A stretch of 64,000 bases of DNA from NCBI GenBank assembly GCA_013350335.1, contig CM023538.1, positions 55,906,769-55,970,768 of the forward strand. The letters are read 5' to 3'. The DNA is from Chimonanthus salicifolius (lineage: Eukaryota > Streptophyta > Magnoliopsida > Laurales > Calycanthaceae). The translations under genes were made by a program, and so were the position numbers. Positions 1 through 10,351 of this stretch are shown piece after piece. Position 1 is the first letter of the stretch, and each line of letters starts with the position of its first letter. Under the pieces are notes generated by a model, which was given only the letters and a program-made list of their open reading frames with translations, had not been told where the DNA came from and did no database searches.

Positions 1-421
1 CCAATGAAATCACTAGGTCCATTCTCACAAAACCATGTTTTTCTAAACACTCACCATTTTGATGTCTTTAATTATTTTTAAATATCTAATGTTTTAGACA
101 ATTTTTTTTTTTAATAGTTATGGGTGCCAATGTGTACACTTTTAGATGTGACCTATGTTGGTTAAATATTAATTTATAAATCTGTAAGTACATATAAACT
201 ATGATTTTAATATGCAAAAGCCATGCTTAAGCATCATTTTTTATAGCTTATACTTTTATACGTATAAATTATAAAGTATAATTTAATTTTATATATTATT
301 CAATTCAATAAAAAAAGTATAATTATAATATCCCTTGATGCTATTTTTATAAAGTCACATGCAAAACATGTATTTAACTATTGTTTGAATTTGATAAAAT
401 TGCACTCTAATTTTTTATTGG
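1..421. other. A/T-rich intergenic stretch
   Basis: No coding frame, RNA gene or recognisable repeat terminus is visible. The sequence is strongly A/T-rich with long A and T runs. It ends at the poly(T) tract that forms the tail of the adjacent minus-strand SINE. Confidence 0.6.
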
Positions 422-605
422 TTTTTTTTTTTTTTTTAAATTTATGTATGATAAATCGTAGGAAATACAGTGTTTTCCACGGGTGATACCCAGTTACCCA
501 CTGCCCTTAGGGCACACCAAGTGTGGCCATGGAGGCTCGAACCTCGTACCTCTCACTTTATGAGACGGGAGATTACCAATTGAACTAAACCCATGCGGAC
601 TAAGG
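422..605 (-). repeat. tRNA-derived SINE
   Basis: On the minus strand a tRNA-like head has a box A-like GGTTTAGTTCAATTGGT and a box B-like GGTTCGAGCC. A unique body and an A-rich tail follow (poly-T at 422-437 on the plus strand). Similar A/T flanks (AATTTTTTA type) near 409-417 and 606-615 look like an imperfect target-site duplication. The same family recurs at 3368-3521, 47358-47535, 54365-54476 and 59706-59810. It is not a tRNA gene, because no cloverleaf closes. Confidence 0.75.
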
Positions 606-623
606 AATTTTTTTACTGATTTT

Positions 624-815
624 TGTCAGAAAAGAGAAAATTGTATTGAATATCTAAACTATTACATGTATATATAGCCTCTAGCCAACCCTAAGGCTAT
701 TATAATCAGAGTCAAATACTTAACTAATTATAAATCAAATGCACCTCTTAATTAGAGGTAAACCCAAACTAGAATCCTAATTACATTATAATTAGGATAA
801 TCTAAATATATTTCA
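624..815 (-). repeat. 3' LTR of the non-autonomous element
   Basis: A 192-bp repeat matching 2621-2812 almost base for base; differences are scattered single substitutions such as TGTCAG against TGTTAG at the edge. Near-identity of the two LTRs implies fairly recent insertion. Confidence 0.85.
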
Positions 816-1156
816 ACACGCCCCCGCAAGCTGAAGCGTGGATGAACGCGAAGCTTGAACGTGAAGAAACGACAGGTGAACTGCAAAAGTGGCAACTGAC
901 TGGCCATAAAGATTGTTGAAGATGCAGCGTTGACTGGCTGCAAAATATGTGTTTCTGCAGCAGCGTTGATTGCCTGCGAAATGACAGGCGGTAAATACAA
1001 ATGGCGGCCTGAAACAAAGAACTTGGCACGGACGACGGCAGTGGCCGTAAGACAGTTGTCCGGCAAAAATAGTGATCGCAATATGCGATAAATGCAGAAG
1101 ATGAATGGCCTGAAAAACAAGGAGCTGAAGCCATTACATCGATCAATCAGATCGGA

Positions 1157-1377
1157 AAAGCCAGCAAATGTGGGCTGAAGCCATGAAAGGCCAGCAAATG
1201 GGGCTGTAACCATGAAGGGCCAACAAATAAGGCTGTAACCATAAAAGGCCAGCAAATGTGGGCTGAAGCCATGAAAGGCCAGCAAATGAGGCTGTAACCA
1301 TAAAAGGCCAGCAAATTAGGGTTGAAACCTTAAAAGGTCAACAAATGGGGCTGTAACCATGAAAGGCCAGCAAATGA
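1157..1377. repeat. 29-30 bp tandem repeat, about 7.5 copies
   Basis: Units of the form AAAGGCCAGCAAATG plus GGCTGTAACCATG follow one another with small changes. Alternating units carry GGCTGAAGCC or GGCTGTAACC, suggesting a roughly 60-bp higher-order period. The array lies inside the non-coding interior of the LTR element. Reading it on the minus strand yields long open frames, but only because the repeat lacks stops. I see no coding function. Confidence 0.85.
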
Positions 1378-2608
1378 GTTGGAGACGAATCAGAGTCCTC
1401 CAAATAAAATGAGTGGATGAATTCCACAACAAATGGATATGCCGTCTCATTTTCGAGAAACGACAAAATAAGGCTGCTCAAACGAAGGACAAGTTGTGTC
1501 CCTTTTTTCAGCGCATCGATGAAATCGACGAAAGTAGGAGGCGGCGGCAGAGACTTGCTTAGAGCAGATCTGAGATGCAACACATGATCAGATCTTAGAA
1601 CGGCGAACAGAGAGCGCCGACAAGAGAACGCTGCAACCAGCAACCAGCAACCAGCAATGGGAAATCGCCCAAGCATGGCGAGCTACTGCAGCGATTGGCT
1701 GCAGATCTGCTAATGGCGAGTGGGATTCAACTGGGAAATACCCAGCTTGGCCTCAGGCAGGACGCTGTTCGGGTCTGGCGTGCCTGGCTGTGGCAGAGAC
1801 GGAAGAGGCTGCGTCGGCGGACGAGCAGGGAAAGCCTGCTGGGCAGCACGGACAGTAGGTCTGGGCGGCGGTCAGACAAGTTAGCAGAGGAGCAGAACGA
1901 GAACTTGACTAAAGATCAGGCCAGCAGAGACGTCGGAAAACACCAGGTAGCAGAAGTGGCACATGAGGAGAGAAGATCAGGCTAGAACGCAGCGGGGACA
2001 GGAACAGATCTGAGAGCGGCGAAGAGACGCCAACAAGAACATCGAGAGGATTGGGAGTCTGCAGCAGCGATGGGCGGTGGTCAGCAAGGCAGATCTAAGT
2101 GGCTGATGGATGATGGACCGCTGGTGGAGTTGCAAGCGCAGTGGAGGAGCGCAGATTTGGGTTGAGATCTCCAGAGAAGCGCGGCCAGCAGCGAGCAGCG
2201 GCAGACAAAACCGCGATTACTGCAGATCTGAGACTGGAGCAGTGCGGCAGAGTGGAGATCTAGGAGACAGCAGGAAGGGGCTCTCTCGGCTCCAATGGCG
2301 GAAGCAGGGATTGACCTTTGTGGCCAGAGGACAGCCGTAGCGTCGGATCTGTTTGCTGCAAGTAGATCTGAGGTTGACCAGATCTTGACAATCCAATCAG
2401 CAAGACGGTGGCAAGCAGAGTGCAAGAGAAAGAAACACAAAATAAGATGGTTGCAGCAGAAACAGAGAAGCAGCAACGGCAAACCCCGATCTGGGCGATT
2501 GTCTAAGATGAACCCTCGAGATGTCTCTCCCTCCCTCTGCCGATGTATCTCGACAGAGGGAGAGAATAAGCGTGATTATTGAGCCTCACTCAATAGGAAT
2601 GAATTCTG

Positions 2609-2620
2609 ACTTTGATGCCA
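2609..2620 (-). promoter_or_regulatory. Primer-binding site of the LTR element
   Basis: Immediately inside the minus-strand 5' LTR, the minus strand reads TGGCATCAAAG. This is a close variant of the TGGTATCAGAGC site complementary to plant initiator-Met tRNA. It fixes the element's orientation and the LTR edge at 2621. Confidence 0.75.
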
Positions 2621-2812
2621 TGTTAGAAAAGAGAAAGTTGTATTGAATATCTAAACTATTACATGTATATATAGCCTTTAGCCAACCCTAAGGCTATTAT
2701 AATCAGAGTCAAATACTTAACTAATTATAAATCAAATACACCTCTTAATTAGAGGTAAACCCAAACTAGAATCCTAATTACATTATAATTAGGATAATCT
2801 AAATATATTTCA
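2621..2812 (-). repeat. 5' LTR of the non-autonomous element
   Basis: A 192-bp terminal repeat pairing with 624-815, next to the primer-binding site. Confidence 0.85.
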
Positions 2813-3356
2813 AAAATTTTTACGTTATTTAAAACTCTAATTCTGAAAACATTCAAGAAGCTAATTTTCATAAGCATTATACATTTTTCAAACTCACCCA
2901 ATTTCATAATTATATATAAATTTCATATAGAGCTTTTACTTTTCTTTTTCTGGTATTCTAACCCTTTTTCTGAAATCTAAAAGAAGATTCATCCCAGTAC
3001 TAGAAATACTAGGATGAGTCTTGAAGAATGGCCAAAACAAAAATGCAACCAGTTATTATGAATTTATGATGTTTGTGGATATGCGGACACAACTCATGTA
3101 TCTGCCAGTGAAGAAATCGTTGCCTTTTTATTCTTTAGATTATGCTTTTGATTGGGTACTATCCTCACAAGCATTCAAATCTCCCTATGGAGAGTGGGAA
3201 AATATAATATTTAAAAATAATAAAAATATAATAATTGAAAATATTAATACGAAATTTATCTGAATATTATCGAGATATTATCATTTATCGTATTTTTAAC
3301 ACGATTTTATAGGACATTTACCATCGTGCCGATAAAAGTGCATTATTAATTGCGAC
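2813..3356. other. Intergenic, nothing recognised
   Basis: A/T-rich. One open frame near 3021-3263 lacks an ATG start, shows no family resemblance and is rejected. Confidence 0.5.
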
Positions 3357-3367
3357 AATAGTATTTT

Positions 3368-3521
3368 TTTTTTAATTTACGTGTGGGAAACCGTAGGATA
3401 TCCAACGCAAAACCTCCACGGGTGGACCCCTACTCTTAAGGTACACCAGGTTAGGCCATGGGAGCTCAAACTTATGAGGAAGCAGGAGGTAACTAGCTGA
3501 GCTATACTCATGTGAGACGAT
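3368..3521 (-). repeat. tRNA-derived SINE with target-site duplication
   Basis: This is the same family as the SINE at 422-605. The minus strand has a GTATAGCTCAGCTAGTT-type box A region and GAGCTCCCATGGCC downstream, and ends in CCCACACGTAAATT plus an A tail. The 11-bp word AATAGTATTTT occurs at 3357-3367 and again at 3522-3532, a perfect target-site duplication that defines the insertion exactly. Confidence 0.85.
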
Positions 3522-3532
3522 AATAGTATTTT

Positions 3533-3972
3533 ACTGATAAAAATGTTGTAAATTTAAAAATACTGCCGATATTTGTAATATTAATGAAAGAGAGGTGGCA
3601 TTTAAGTTTGTGTTATATGTTTGGGGAAAGAGCAAGAAGAAGTGGACAAATACAAATTTCTATTTATCACTTACTCTCATTATTCTCAACCGTCCCAATT
3701 ACTCTTGCATTCAATTGTTTTTGTGGAAAATTGAATCTGAAATGCCTCTTCTTTTCATTTTTCAATGATAGAACAAGTGCCAAACCCACCTATCGCTTTC
3801 TCTCAACTAGTCTCCTCATTCATACCAACCCAAATACAAAGTTTTGTATTATCAAACATGCCTATAACTAGTCTAGCGATATTGTTTGACCACTTTGAGG
3901 TTTTTAATGCCTATCATCTAAATTGTTGAATTTTTATTTTTAGAAAAATATATTTTTTCTCTTTTTGATTTC
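3533..3972. other. Intergenic, nothing recognised
   Basis: Moderately A/T-rich. The open frame at 3584-3871 shows no domain, and its composition does not differ from its surroundings. Confidence 0.45.
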
Positions 3973-4247
3973 GGGTATGGATGTATCCTTCTTTCACATC
4001 GGCCGAGCAACGAATGAAGTGGCAGATTTCTTTGCCCAGCTTGCTGTCACCGAACATTCCTCTGTCGTATTTCTCCTTTGAGCTCGGAGAAGATTTTGTT
4101 TTCGTTCTTATTGTATTTTCTTTTGTTTTTTATTTTTCTTCATTTTTTTCTATTCTTGTTTTGAGTCTAATCCCATTAGACCTTCTCTCTTCGTGTATGT
4201 GCTCTCTTTCTTTCAATATATTCTCTATTATTACTGCTCAAAAAAAA
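3973..4247 (+). pseudogene. 5'-truncated L1-type LINE (RNase H tail plus poly-A)
   Basis: In the frame starting near 3976 the translation contains HIGRATNEVADFFAQLA. This matches the C-terminal RNase H region typical of plant L1 elements (consensus of the type 'RxxNxVADxLAxxA'). A stop follows, then a pyrimidine-rich 3' UTR and an A8 run at 4240-4247. Everything upstream of the RNase H end is missing, as expected for 5'-truncated LINE insertions. No clear target-site duplication was found. Confidence 0.7.
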
Positions 4248-5537
4248 TTATCGAAGCCGAAACCTTTCAAACTCATCGATCCTATGTGGATCTCTGAATA
4301 ATGTTTATTAACTGTTTATATTAATTTCTTTTTTGTACAGGGAAGAAGCTTACATAATACATATGCATGTGTGCGACCTTTACAGAGGAGACTGTGGCAC
4401 GGGGCCATCTAAAGTGATAATGTGGCACACGTGTGTGCTCTCTACCTTAGTTTCTATCTTCCATGGGGGCCACCATTGCATGTGTTCTGGGCCAAGAGGA
4501 AGCTGTTTTGGATTACTAATATATTATCACATGGAACACACCTCACATTGAATCTGGACCGCTACTTTAATCCCAGCTGGCAACCCTGACAAGTGAATTA
4601 TTAACCGGATTGCCCACGAGCCCCATCTGTGTAGAGTTTTTTTTATGACTATGATGATCTTGTGTTTCATCCGACTTGTCTTCGGAACATGTATAAATTT
4701 TTCAATCTATACATCGGGTAATTTTATAGCTGAGGTATTTGTTGGAGTGAAGTGAGAATAAACATAAAACGTCTACTTCTTAGACAATTTTTTTATTGCC
4801 ACTCTAATCTCTTCGAGTTTATTATGTACTAGATAAGTTACAATAAGATTTAAATATAAAAATGATGCTTATATTAACACTAATCATTAACGACTTGTGT
4901 GCTGTTATGCTTGTGTAGGGGTAAACCTCAATTTGTGCAAAAGACTTTTTTTAAGATACTTTTTATAAAAAATTAAATCTATTAGAATTTGAAAAATCAA
5001 GATTTTTATGAGTAACAATATTGATAATAAAACTTAAAGAAGTTTAGCATAGACTTCAATCCAAATGGTGATCACCCCAAATTGAGTAGAGATCCAAATA
5101 ACGTGATAGGATGGGATGTGAGCACCCCCACCACCCACCACGCACCACCACCACAACACCCTTAGATTAACCAAAACCAAAGATTAAACTCCACCCAACA
5201 CATCACAAATTATAATGAATCACAATCTATCTCACCTTAATCTAAGAAACTTGATATAACATGCAATGACAATTCTCATCGAGAAAGGAAAATAAAAATT
5301 AAATGCAGAAAATAAATTAAAAACTTGATATTTCATTTGGACCCGTTTACATTGTTTCTAACCGAAGAAGAAGAAGAACAAGATCAAAGGGGAGAAAGAA
5401 AACACTACCAATATCTCTATATTTTGGATTAAAACACAAGGAAAACAGAGACAACTCAAAAACAGAGAAATGGGAATTGAAGGAAAAGAATGGAGGAAGA
5501 AAACCAATCAAGGAAGAGAGAATCAAACCAATGTAAC
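4248..5537. other. Intergenic region downstream of the CFL1-like gene
   Basis: A/T-rich sequence with a short CACC-rich patch near 5120-5160. It presumably holds the 3' UTR of the minus-strand gene that ends at 5538. No other coding frame is supported. Confidence 0.5.
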
Positions 5538-6996
5538 TCAGTTCTTCCTTGATTTCTTGGTGGGGTTGGTGGTGGTGTCGCCATCTTTGAAGAAATCAAC
5601 CAGAATAGTGGTCATGCATTTGGGGCACTTGGGTTTTCCCTCAGACTTCATGACAAAAATGAAGCAATTGGGGCAAGCCAGGAGGTTCATGGATGTGGTA
5701 GCCTCATCGTCGCCGTTGGCCCCCATATTCAGCTCAGACGACAGGCAGGAGCTCGCAGATGATGTCGACGACGACAGTGAAGACCCGGATCGATTTGGAG
5801 ACACTATAGTCTGTGAATCGGCCTGCGGGGGTGACAGGTTTAACCTCAAGTCGATCTTCGGTTTCTTCTCGATCCGGCTCATTTTCTTCATGGTGGTGGC
5901 AGCAGCAGCCTCCTCCTTATAGTAGATCTGGCCCGTCTTTAGAACAAAAAGAATATCAATATGATCATACATTGAAAATAATCAAACAGCAATAACACGA
6001 TAATTACATGAATAAAAATCAAATCATCAATAACTCATCTCAGAAAGCGGAGGTCTTATATTCAATTCACGCTCAACCCTAAAGATTTGTTGAGAAAAAC
6101 TACTGTATTTTTCTATGTGTGAATAAAAATGGGCAAATAAACAATAATATCAAGCAATAACGATTTACGTGATTCGAGAATGTGTCTAGATCCACGAGAT
6201 AAGCTCTGAATGAATCTTCCACTATAAAATAAGAGTAGCGATCCTCCCACGGGAGTTTTGTGTAACCCGACATGGATTTTACTGGTTACCCAGTTTGCCC
6301 TTCGAATCGGCTTGCCAAACTCTTCGGATCACTGACCGGCTCATCGAATCACTAATCGGATCATTGACCCTTCCACTGCAATATAAACCGGCTCATTGAC
6401 CGGCTCGTCGGATCACTGACCAGATCACTGAAATTTATCTAAGTAAGACTATTTTTTTAATACAGAACACCAAATCGGATCACTGAAATTAAATCAGTGA
6501 AATTTTTAAAAATGTTTCATATAACAATAGAAGAGTAAAATGGAAAATACCCTAAATCCCATAACTCGTTATACAAAATACCCGTAGGAGGATCGCTACC
6601 CTAAAATAATGGGCTTACGTTCTCTCTAGCTAAGCTAGAGGCTCACAAATAACTGAAGAATACCTAGTCCTAACGAGATTCACTCCCATTGAACTTATCG
6701 GAAGTGTGTGGATCATTCGGGTGAGATGCCTGAACACCTTCTTTAAGAAAAAAAATGTGACGATATTTTGTTACCTTGAGATTGAGGACCTTCTGCCAAC
6801 CCAAGGGGAGAGGTACTCGCTCGTCCAAATCCACCGGCAACGAGGCGAGGTCGGAATTATGGAAGCGACCAATGGCGTTCGGTATCGCCCTGTGGAGGCT
6901 GGCCAGAGTTGGAGTGGACAATAGACTTCTCTTATGCAAGAGGATTGCGATGTTTCTACGATTCCAAGTACGACATTGTTTCACCTGGAAGGCCAT
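5538..6996 (-). CDS. CFL1-like regulator with degenerate WW domain, EAR motif and zinc ribbon
   Basis: Two exons: 6775-6996 (ATG at 6996, 74 codons) and 5538-5936 (132 codons plus stop). The donor is CTCAAG|GTAACA and the acceptor CTAAAG|ACG, phase 0, giving 206 residues. Residues 63-80 read LPLGWQKVLNLKTGQIYY, the first half of the WW-like domain of plant CURLY FLAG LEAF 1 proteins. The second Trp normally found after IYY is absent and an Ala-rich stretch follows. LRLNL at 104-108 is an EAR repression motif. C162, C165, C178 and C181 form a CxxC-x12-CxxC zinc ribbon, as in CFL1 and GIR1/GIR2. Known members bind HD-ZIP IV factors (CFL1 with HDG1, GIR with GL2) and repress epidermal or cuticle genes; the same role here is inferred. 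A Ser-rich linker (about 124-140) joins EAR and ribbon. Translation from an internal ATG (5891 or 5882) would give a GIR-like short form. Confidence 0.8.
6233..6601. mobile_element. 369-bp TIR element in the CFL1-like intron
   Basis: The left end GAGTAGCGATCCTCC and the right end (reverse complement GGGTAGCGATCCTCC) form terminal inverted repeats of about 30 bp. They are bounded by a perfect 8-bp duplication TAAAATAA at 6225-6232 and 6602-6609. The interior is non-coding with repeated GGATCACTGACC-like words. The 8-bp duplication fits hAT or Mutator-type non-autonomous elements; the superfamily is not certain. Confidence 0.8.
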
Positions 6997-8574
6997 TTGG
7001 AGGTGGAATTGCAGAGAAGGAACTGGTTTTTTTTTTTTTTTTTTATACTTGAATTTATTGTTGACGAGAGAGAGGAGAGGAGGGGAAGATGAAGAGGAAA
7101 AGGAAGAGGAGAGGAAGAGGAAGCTTAAATAGGATTGAAGGGTGAAGACGAGCTTAAATTGAGAGAAGGAAATGTATTTATTGTAAAGAAGAAGAAAGGA
7201 TCTCAAAGATACTAGCAGGTGGAAATCGTACTCCATATAAAATTAAAGACTCCAACTGCTTCCATTCATCGCTCAAATACTTGGGGGTGATTGGAAATAA
7301 GAGGAAAATAAACGGCTATTTGAGCAAAACAAATATTTTTTAAAAAATATATGGTTTTTGAGACAAATTAATATCCATATTTCCCTTTTATTTTATAAGG
7401 TTATTTATATTTCAAAGTTCGGAAAAAAAAATTTAGAGGATAATGTATCACTTTTCGTTGAAGTCATTTATATCATTCGAAATTTAAAAAGTGAAATATA
7501 TTAGTGTAAAAACTATCTTTTGATATTCAACTAATAAATAAATATAAAATTTAACCAAAACAAAGTAAAATGAATCATTCAATGTCTATTAAGTGAGTTA
7601 ACATAATGGAACTCAAATGACAATATAGTGGTTTTACAATTTTCTTCAACCATAATTTCTTGAAATTATTATTTTTTCGATTTTAACAAGATTCTCGCAT
7701 TAGGTAAGTATTTTTTTTTTTTTTTATTTGGTGCGTTTTTTTAAATTTATCTTTTATTTATTATATAAAACAAAAAATTGATACGTTTCCCATGCACCAC
7801 TCTATATTTAAAGATTATTCGTTATCTGTCCGCTTGCGACGTGTCAATTGATTCTTGACTATATTTAGATAAAATTAGTAAATCATTTATGATTTTTATT
7901 ATCTTTGCTGTCCAATATGCCGCGTGTAAGTAACGGCACGGCCACGTCATTAGTTCAATTTAGACCTAAAATTCAAATTATCGCGCCTTTTTTTTTTTTT
8001 TTTATCATAACTCAAAATATAATTTGATCAGAGTGATATTCACCATTGGTTTAATTAGATCAAGCCATGGGGCGTGACTAGTTTCTATCATGGCCCATGA
8101 TCATTTCCATTACCTTGATGTGATCATATTTGAAGCCCTTGAATGGTTTGGTAAATTCAATTGCAAATGGCCAAGGTTATAGAAATCAATGTTACCAATT
8201 ATTACAAGTTGATCTAATTATAGTAAATAATTGTTAACTATAATATAAATGTAAATCAAAAATAAAAACTTCATACTTAATTGGTTCCTTAATAAAAAAC
8301 ATAGTAACTAAATCACATAATAAATAATTTCAAAATATTGAAAATATTTCAATTAAATGAGCCACAAGAGTAGAATATATAAATTATTGCTAGCCATATG
8401 ATGTGGCCATAATTACTAACTGTCAGCATAAGAGTAAATGGTAAAATGTCACTAGCTCAGTTATATTTAAGTTGATTTTTACATAAATTACTTTTCAAAG
8501 ATGTAATAGGAATGGTGGATTTTGAACAATAAGCTGGTTTTATGGAATTTTAATCCTCCAATTGCAAATGAATT
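6997..8574. other. 5' region of the CFL1-like gene and A/T-rich spacer
   Basis: The first 240 bases are the presumed minus-strand leader and promoter: a T17 run (A-run on the coding strand) at about 7028-7044 and a purine-rich GAGAGG/GAAGAG tract at 7060-7130. The remainder is very A/T-rich with homopolymer T runs near 7705 and 7990. No gene is recognised. Confidence 0.5.
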
Positions 8575-8582
8575 TTAATGTG

Positions 8583-9962
8583 GACTGGTTATATAGACAC
8601 CTCACTTTCCTGCCAGCAGACACCGCATTTCGTTTTTTGGAGTGAAATTATCACTTTGCCCTTCCGTATTTTTTCGAACGAAAACGGACAGTTCAATTTT
8701 CTTTTGTCCAATCGATTTTATACGTATATAATTCGTTCGATTGAACAGACAGTTCATTTTACGTTCGTCCGATCAGATCTTATACTTATATACAATCGTT
8801 CGATTGATCCTCTGTGATCGTTCGGTCGATTTTAACTGAGAGGTTGAAAGTACTACAGTCGACCTCTTGTGTGAAGATTGGTCGGACAAACACATCAGCC
8901 AATAGAGAAATAAATTATGATTTTTTATAAAATAATTAATAAATTGTAATAGAAGATACTTGTTATTATGAACAATAGAGAAAATAAATTTATATCAGGT
9001 GTTTCTTCATGCTGATTTTTCAAGTTCTAAAGTTTTTGAAATTTTTTAAATATTAAGGATATATTTTATTTCGACTCTTAAAATCTAATACTCTATGAAA
9101 AAATAGCCTTTTTTAACCAAAATGTGTTTACAATAAGTTTTCCATCTTTTATCTATTTTTTTCTATAATTCTAATTTTTTGAAAATTTAAAAAATAATTA
9201 ATGAAAGGGGCCACGTATTGGTTGATACTGTACAGCGGTCAAAGAGAATCCACTGCTCAAGAAAATATCATGAAATTGTAAAAAAAAATATTTTTCATCT
9301 AAATACAGCTCTAGATAATCAATTAATTAATGAGAATTATTGTCTTTTTACATATATATCTATATAAATAAATTTAAAAATAAAAATAATAAAAATAGAG
9401 AATCTAAGTTAAGTTTGCATACTTTGATTTATTAAATTTAATAGCTAAACATGCATACTATTAGAGGATTGATATAAATTCAACCGATGGACTCATGATG
9501 GAAAAAATGTGATAAAACAACGAACTGTCTAATGAAGTTACTTTCGGTGGTTGACACATTTATAACCTTTGCTGTAACTCAATAAAACTAATTATCTTTT
9601 ATTAAATATAATTCAATCATATTAGAGTTTTAAAAGAGAAAGTATCGAGGTGAGACCACGATAATAAAAATTGGCTGATGTGATCGTCCGATCGATCTTC
9701 ACATAAGAGGTCGACTGTAATATTTTCGACCTCTCAGTTAAAATCGATCAGACGATCACATGAGATCAATCAAACGATTGTATATAAGTATAAGATCGAT
9801 AGGACGAATGTAAAATGAAATTTCTATTCAATCGAACGATTATATACGTATAAGATCGACTGGGAGAATGAACAGCTGAAGGGCAACAGGGTAATTTCAC
9901 TTCAAAAAAACGAACTTGCAGTGTTTGCCGGGCAAAAAAGTGGAGTGCCTATATGGCCAGCC
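8583..9962. mobile_element. 1.38-kb element with long terminal inverted repeats
   Basis: The first ~340 bases (8583-8920) and the last ~310 (9655-9962) are inverted copies. Termini are GACTGGTTATATAGACACC and, reverse complemented, GGCTGGCCATATAGGCACT. The 8-bp word TTAATGTG lies immediately outside both ends (8575-8582 and 9963-9970). The arms carry repeated words built on CGTTCGATTGAAC / TCGTCCGATC and TATACGTATATA, so each arm can also fold locally. The A/T-rich core has no coding capacity. Non-autonomous DNA transposon; the TSD length suits hAT or a long-TIR Mutator-like element. Confidence 0.8.
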
Positions 9963-10111
9963 TTAATGTGAGTACCTTGATGCATTGCTTTGGCTCCATA
10001 TGATGAGTTTAAAAATTATATTTAAATATGAGAAAAATGTTTTATTAAATCAATTAAGTTATTTAATATTTGATCACTTTATTATATTCTAAATACCTAC
10101 ACTAAACTTTT

Positions 10112-10342
10112 GGAGGCCCATCTTAACACGGGCAAAATTTGTCAGGAGACACGGGATAGGGTGAAATTCTCATTTTATCCCTATCGGTATACCGTTTATC
10201 AAGTATCGGTGTACCGATATGCAAAATGACGTATTATCGGTACACCACTACTTAATGATTGGTACACCAGTAAAGGTAAAATGAGAACTTCACTCAATTT
10301 CGTGTCTCCTAACAGATTTTGCTCGTGTTAGGATGGCTGACC
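10112..10342. mobile_element. 231-bp MITE with 9-bp target-site duplication
   Basis: Left GGAGGCCCATCTTAACACGG and right (reverse complement GGTCAGCCATCCTAACACGA) are inverted. Matching inverted AGGAGACACG segments follow inside. The flanks are TAAACTTTT (10103-10111) and TAAGCTTTT (10343-10351), nine bases with one mismatch. The termini resemble those of the element at 17007-17522. The nine-base TSD suggests a Mutator-like MITE. Confidence 0.75.
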
Positions 10343-10351
10343 TAAGCTTTT

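Larger units (their letters stand above)
624..2812 (-). mobile_element. Non-autonomous LTR retrotransposon, complete but non-coding
   Basis: Two nearly identical 192-bp direct repeats (624-815 and 2621-2812) flank a 1.8-kb interior. Read on the minus strand, TGGCATCAAAG (about 2609-2620) directly follows the upstream LTR and resembles the initiator-Met tRNA primer site. A C-rich tract on the plus strand (816-830; purine-rich on the minus strand) sits next to the other LTR as the polypurine tract. The LTRs begin TG and end CA on the minus strand. The interior is G/C-richer than its surroundings and contains many AGATCTGA-like words. It shows no gag, protease, integrase or reverse transcriptase, so it must have moved using proteins of another element. 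A clean 5-bp target-site duplication is not obvious because the flanks are A/T runs. Confidence 0.85.

Noticed and set aside
752..1285. Long minus-strand open frames over the LTR element interior
   Set aside because: They mostly translate the 29-30 bp tandem repeat (repeating LLAFHG/WPFMV-like peptides) and are open only because the repeat lacks stops.
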